From the NCBI GenBank assembly GCA_947683625.1, contig CANTUR010000541.1, positions 17,501-81,500 of the forward strand: a stretch of DNA of 64,000 bases. The letters run 5' to 3'. This DNA is from Mallotus nudiflorus. Lineage: Eukaryota > Streptophyta > Magnoliopsida > Malpighiales > Euphorbiaceae. The translations under genes were made by a program, and so were the position numbers. Positions within the stretch are counted from its first letter, which is position 1. The number at the start of each line of letters is the position of its first letter. This document shows, piece after piece, positions 58,653 through 64,000 of this stretch. The notes beneath the pieces are model-generated. The model was not told the origin of the DNA, searched no databases, and was given only the letters and a program-made list of their open reading frames with translations.

Positions 58653-60745
58653 TGTAGATGGTGGGGTTTAGCATGCATCCAAGATTTTGGCAACCATGAC
58701 ACTATTTGAGCTCAGGGCTTTAGAGAACACACTAACCACTATCACAAAGACATAGCATGGAGATGAGGAGTTGCCACCTAGGGTATTGGCTTGGACAAAT
58801 AAAAAGGTGGTACTCGATTCCCTAAAAGAAAGCTAACATCACAACCAAGAGATTCTAGATACGGTCTTGTGTTCTTTTAGAATTACTTTATGAATTACTA
58901 TATTATCCTTTATTTATATGCAATTTCATATAAACCCTTATTATAACAATTAACTCCAAGGCAAACTAGTCATGAAAATATAAGTAAATAATGCATTCAA
59001 AACAATCCCTAAGTTAGTATAATCTACATTGATTTTAATTAAATGAGCTAAATCTATATTTTTTTAATAAGTGAACCTAAAGGGTCTAATTCCTTTTAAT
59101 TTTAATTAAATAGACCTAAGTCTATTTATTTTAATTCTAAAAAATGGGCCTATATCTACAAATTATGGAGTATTTAAGTTAATGGGTCTAATTCTATATG
59201 TTTTAATTCTAAGGTGACCTTAAATCTATAAATTATGAAAAATGTTTAAATTAAATGGGGTAAGTGTAATTAATTTTATTAAATTAGGTGGGTCTATGTA
59301 TAATTTACTAAATGGGCCTATGTTATCTCTAACCTATATCTAATTAATTATGGGCCTAATGATGCATTTTAATTAACCAAACCTAATCTTAATTAAATTT
59401 ATGAATAAAATGAATATAATTATCAAACCTAAAAAAAACCTAAATTTATTTAAGTGAATTAGAATCTAATATGGGCTTAAGGCCCAAAACACATAAAAAT
59501 AAATAAACAAGCCCAAAAACAAATAAAACATATCAAAACAATTAAATAAAAGATCAAACAACCAATTAATTATTCCTTCTAAAACCCTAATTTTAATTAA
59601 CATGCAATCCTAAATTAATCTACTTCCTCCATTGATTTTAATTAATTACCCAATTAAAATCTTATTTTTACTAACCAATTCATCAAAATAAACAAACAAC
59701 CACACACAATTTCACTATTCCTACTATTGGGGCTATTACAATAATCTATTGAGAATTAAAAAAGTAAATAATACAAACCCAAAAATATAAATAAAATAAA
59801 GCAATAAAATAAAACAATAATAAAAACCCTAGAAACTATATCTCTATAATGTCTTATATATAGCATTCCATGGACTTCTCATGAATTTAGTCCTCCAACC
59901 ATGATCATCATGTATTTTCCTCCATAATCATCATAAAAAGAAAAAAAATATGATTAGTGAATAAATTATGAAGAAATTTTAATAAATTGAAACTTAACAA
60001 AATAAAAAAGAAGAATATGGAGAAGATGATGCTTATGGATGTTTTTAATAGAGTGCTCCTCAGATTTTGTAAAATCATCGTTCTTGATAGGTCTTCAAAT
60101 ATTATTCTTCTACTTCTCCCAAGGTCTTCAATTAATCAATCAAACACAAGAGAATTTTTGTAGAGTAATTCAATAAAAGAAAATATTTAAGAAAGCTCTA
60201 AAAAAAATCAATCAACCAAAACTGTTAAAATACTGCTTCTCTAAAAAAATTCCTTCTGCAAAGTCCCCCCTTTTCAAAGGAGCCAAACACGTCCTTTTAT
60301 AGCAAACAACATAGAGACCCTAGTTCACATTTCTGTAGAATTTTATTCCTAAAAGGACTTTATTTTCTTAAAATACTAGATAAATACCAAAAAAATTTCT
60401 TCAACCAATCAGGATTAGGAAAAGGCATTTTTTTTTATTTTTTTTAAATCAAACACTAGACAGAAAGCTGTAATTCTGATCGGAATTGTGTAATTTTGAT
60501 CAAAATTACAGAATTTTGATATATATGTATATATATAAAGACCCTTGAAAGAATTTAAGTTTTGCGATTAAATCCTTTAAAAGCATTACAATTTAGCCCT
60601 TGAAAACATTAGATCCTTTCTTTGAAAAATGCAATCAAACCTCTGAAGTTTCAAAGCTCAAGCATTAAAGACCTATTTAACATTTTCATCATTGGAGTCC
60701 TTCTATTGCATCCATAACTCATTATCCAGAAATTGGGTGCTTACA
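58653..60745 (-). mobile_element. 5' LTR of the Tat element
   Basis: Minus-strand start TGTAAGCACCCAATTTCTGG at 60745 and end CTACA at 58653 give a 2.09-kb LTR with TG...CA ends next to the primer site. A minus-strand TATAAAAGG near 60295 is a candidate promoter. The A/T-rich 58900-59960 portion contains repeated ATGGGCCTAA-type phrases. No matching 3' LTR was found on the low-coordinate side. The five bases outside are GGTAC. Confidence 0.75.
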
Positions 60746-63482
60746 GGTACCATTACCTGAGAGATTTATGAGATAGTGAGGGCATTCTTAGTCTATCTGT
60801 TAGGTTCTACCCTTTTTTCGATACCACCAGCTCCATCGATTTGATTTTCATGATGCCTCTTTGAAACTTGGACTGGGTGTCCTTTGACAATTGGGGTAGT
60901 TGTGCACTGGCCTACCTATACAAGAGCATGGACAAGGTAGTCTGTGGGGCTAAACGATTCTGCAGCTTCTAGTTGCCATCCTAGTGAGTATTCTTTCTCT
61001 CTTATTTTTTGAACTCTGTTTGCTAATTTCCTTGATTATTTATTGACAATTTTATTTTATAGGTCTAGGCCTTATAGTAAGGGTTAATCCGAGGGATAAC
61101 CCATATTAGTGACATTCGTTTCCCAGTGTTGTCCCGATGGGGTCCTCAGGATAGGTGGCTTGTAGAGATGACTCACTCAAGACCATTGTCTTTACGGTGA
61201 GTTTTTCTTCATGGAACTAACTATCGGGTGTGGTATCTCAGCAAGAGGATCCTCTATTGTGATCACGATGCCTGTGGTAGGCATGTCCTCGCATCACCTC
61301 CTGCGGGTATGTTTTGGATGTACCTATTGGAGGGTGATGAGCTAGCTAGAGTGGTCATAGGAGACCCTACTAAGATGCACAATGTAAGAAGTAAGAGTGG
61401 CTATTTGGACTTTTTCAGAGCTAATTTATTACAGCAGATGCCTCTTTTAAGTGCTACCACTGCTCAAGTATATGCTTAACTTTTCCTTTCCTATTTTTTC
61501 TCTTCCGAATTATATGTTGACTTAACCTTTTTTGTCTATAGATGGCAGCCATAGGTTCCACTCACAGAGCCAGGCCTCTTGCGCATGAGAGACCCCTTTA
61601 GTGCCTTTGCACTAATAGTGGAGAGGATACCTCTATTAGAGCACCACCTTTTAGGGCTCTTTTTAGTCCTTGCTAACATATAGTCGTTGACCACCTGACT
61701 CACACTTCTGACTTACTGGCTCGCTATTGGTTGCCCTTAAGGAACTTATTGTTGGGATTTGTGATACAAACGCAGTGGAAAAATTAAAAATTTTATCATG
61801 TTCCCAAGCCTGGATCCATGTAATTCGACAAATTGATTAAATCTAGGGTTTTAAAAATCTTACCAAAACACAGAAGACGTAAGATTCTCTAGAAGGATGA
61901 AAGGAGGTTCACACCGGTGACACCTTACCTCGAGCTTTTTTTTTGGCTTGGTTTTTTGGATCAAGACGTCTCCAAAAGGATGCATCCTCTATAGGTATCC
62001 ACACGAACAGCCCTTCACAAAACGAGTTTGAGTGTGTGTGTTAGCAACCTCTTGACTATCTTACAAATCAAGAACAAAAGGAAAAACTCTGTCTTTGTTT
62101 TCTAAGAGCAAAGAAAACGAATTTGGAGGCAAAAACAAGTATGTGAAACCCTAGAGAATATAATATATTTATAGACTCCAAGTTAGGGTTTCACTTACCA
62201 ATGACCTTTTGGTAATTTATTATATTCTGATTTTGTTTAAAAACATATCAAAAATAATATCTTATTTATTTATTTAAAATAACATTTATCTTAAATAAAT
62301 AAACAAATAAATAAATAAATAAAACACTTTAATTATTTATTTCCACAGAGTTTATTTTGGGCTTATTAAACCCATATCCGTATTGGGCTTGTTCTAAGTG
62401 TGTGACCCTGTAGGTTCACATAACATTGGCAGTGGGCCTAAATCTCTATTTAGGCCTACAAGTCATAAGTGGCCTCTAGCAAGACATTATGACTACCCAA
62501 GTCATGTGAAGTCAATAATCCGACATAACCTAATTACAGTGAATTTTATTGTCCCTTTATCACATGATATCTTAATTGAACATAAGGCATAGAATGTCAT
62601 CCTTATATAGTTCAATATTATGACTTGATTCCAAGTAGACTGAAAATGATAACTCTTTACCAATTCATTTCAGCATGGCCATGCATTTTCATTCAGTTTA
62701 TCTCATCAAGGGGCCTTTAGATATCTTTCTCATATTAATGAGGGATAAATTCCTTCTAAATCACTCACATTCCTCACATAACTAATTTTATATCCAACAT
62801 ATTCTTTTAATCATCCGATTAAAGACAATGTTAGAATGTGTCAAAACATAAAATAGCTATGTAGAAATCCATGATGATTTCAAGGTCAAAGGACCGAAAT
62901 AAAATTACTGTGATAAGAAATACTTATGACAATAATCTATGTAGTATTCTCATAGTGGGTCAATCCAATACATGATCTCTCATCATGTACTTATGAGTTG
63001 ACTTAATATCTCATATTTATGATTAGTAAAACATAACCATCAGTTAACATCATACTAGCCTTAATACTTTAATATTCATATAATGAATAAATGGCTAGGG
63101 ATAATTAGAATAGAACTCTTATTTTAATCTAAGGGTTTTACTATCAAGTCATATACTTGATGGCCTTAGTAAGAATTAACCATTCATGTAATTATCATAA
63201 AATCAAATGATAATATAATACCTCTTTATTAACAAAATAAGAAAGTCAATACATAATCACAAATGATTGACCTAGTGCATATCACTAACACTTATCTCTG
63301 AGTTCTGGACAATAGACAATAGCCTGACTCTGACACACACTCCTAATGCTACTAATGCAAGCCTTTTCCCTTTCTTACATTCATGATTAATCTCAATAAG
63401 GCATTAAAAATACCTAATCTTTAATCATGCATATTACTTTAGACTAGAGAGTGTACATGTATCGCCTGATCGAGGCTCAGCG
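60746..63482 (+). pseudogene. Plant-mobile-domain-like pseudogene (right), split by a solo LTR
   Basis: Text GSCALAYLYKSMDKVVCGAK near 60890-60950, then DIRFPVLSRWGPQDRWLVEM near 61110 and VWYLSKRILYCDHDACGRHV with MFWMYLLEGDELARVVIGDP near 61230-61370, resembles the same PMD family as 47629-49330 but is a distinct, better preserved relative. GT...AG introns are likely at about 60983-61061 and 61480-61541. The reading continues beyond the solo LTR at 61750-63290 in matching style (after the duplicated CTTAT) to YRLIEAQ at 63480, where another element begins. Stops indicate decay. Confidence 0.5.
61750..63290. mobile_element. Solo LTR, 1541 bp, with CTTAT target duplication
   Basis: Begins TGTTGGGATTTGTGATACAA and ends ATATCACTAACA, near-inverted TGTTGG/CTAACA ends. 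CTTAT flanks it exactly on both sides (61745-61749 and 63291-63295). No internal coding region, primer site or second LTR is present, so it is a solo LTR left by recombination. The TGTTGGG start is common in Ty1/copia LTRs, which is only a suggestion of family. Confidence 0.9.
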
Positions 63483-64000
63483 TGTCACGACCCAAACCGA
63501 GGATTCATGACCGACACTAGGGAACGAAAATTCTTTCGAATCCAAAACCTATAGCAAGCATTAAAATAAAAACACATACAATAATAATACAAAAATACGT
63601 CAGAATTAAAATTTTATTTAATATAAAAGCAAATCTTTATTTTATAACATAATAAAAATATCTTCATACAATATTCAGTACAAGATCTCTAATATAACAA
63701 CACACTACTAATACAATAACACTACTACTGTAGTGATTACTAAAAATACAAGAAGACAATAGTTTAGTATTTAAATATATCAGTTGGAGAAGAAAGAGTT
63801 TGGTGAATAGTACTACGAGGAAGGTTTGATGCAGTAGATCCTAAAAACAATATTGAGGGAAGTCAGACCTCATTGAGTGAATTATTATAATATATATACA
63901 TGCAACCTAAAGTCATGTTACAATCAAACATCAGTATAATAATATGTATGTACATGCAATTCACACATAAGTAAAAATCTACATTTATATAATAATAGAT
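63483..64000 (-). mobile_element. Second copy of the rpl16-intron element, truncated by the window edge
   Basis: TGTCACGACCC at 63483 and the following ~400 bp are the reverse complement, with divergence, of 28965-29421. Shared landmarks are CCGGTCATG/CATGACCG, GAAAGAATT, GCTTGCTA and the AGTCAGACCTCA block near 63860. It inserts after YRLIEAQ of the right PMD-like pseudogene; bases CAGCG precede it. Confidence 0.85.

Noticed and set aside
62398..62592. 64-codon ORF in the solo LTR
   Set aside because: Lies in LTR non-coding sequence without similarity or context.
1..64000. That this is a mitochondrial genome with plastid inserts
   Set aside because: No mitochondrial gene is seen. LTR elements with target duplications, a Tat element and strong C-to-T decay fit nuclear chromatin better. 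Not fully excluded without flanks.

Overview
This window is flowering-plant nuclear DNA carrying a large, old insertion of plastid DNA (a NUPT), followed by a retroelement-rich region. Positions 1 to about 47617 are recognisably chloroplast: gene content, order and orientation fit an angiosperm plastome. Most genes there are broken by in-frame stops, lost start codons and small indels, with an excess of C-to-T type changes such as CGA to TGA. Intact retrotransposon insertions with 5-bp target duplications, gypsy-type pol remains and plant-mobile-domain-like sequence argue for the nucleus rather than a plastid or mitochondrial genome.

Layout. Segment A (1 to ~21180) is the inverted repeat (IR) running into the start of the large single copy (LSC): ycf2(-), trnI-CAU, rpl23, rpl2, rps19, rpl22, 5' rps3, then trnH-GUG, psbA, trnK/matK, rps16, trnQ, psbK, psbI, trnS-GCU, trnG-UCC, trnR-UCU. 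Segment B (~21181 to ~47450) begins again in ycf2 and repeats the same IR genes, but runs into the other end of the LSC: complete rps3, rpl16, rpl14, rps8, infA, rpl36, rps11, rpoA, petD, petB, psbH, psbN, psbT, psbB, clpP, rps12 5' exon, rpl20, rps18, rpl33, psaJ, trnP, trnW. Both IR/LSC junctions of the donor plastome are therefore preserved, and comparing A with B puts the IR border about 400 bp inside rps3. A third short rpl22 fragment (47460-47617) closes the plastid part. A 3.2-kb element with LTR-like ends and a TATAA target duplication sits in the rpl16 intron (26194-29421).

From 47618 the DNA is non-plastid: a decayed plant-mobile-domain-like (PMD) pseudogene, then a degenerate Tat-lineage Ty3/gypsy retrotransposon on the minus strand. 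The retrotransposon has a 5' LTR at 58653-60745, an Arg-tRNA-type primer site, gag, protease, RT, RNase H, a second RNase H and integrase, plus an extra ORF in antisense at its 3' side. A second PMD-like pseudogene follows, split by a 1.54-kb solo LTR with a perfect CTTAT duplication. The window ends inside another copy, inverted, of the element found in the rpl16 intron.

The plastid genes no longer work together as operons; they are a fossil of the ribosomal-protein, psbB and photosystem gene clusters. A few short frames (rpl23 twice, rpl20, psbH, psbN, psbT) are still open, as expected by chance for short genes. I found no clear new system. The most unusual local signal is a pair of tandem hairpins with a compensatory base change inside the 3.2-kb element.
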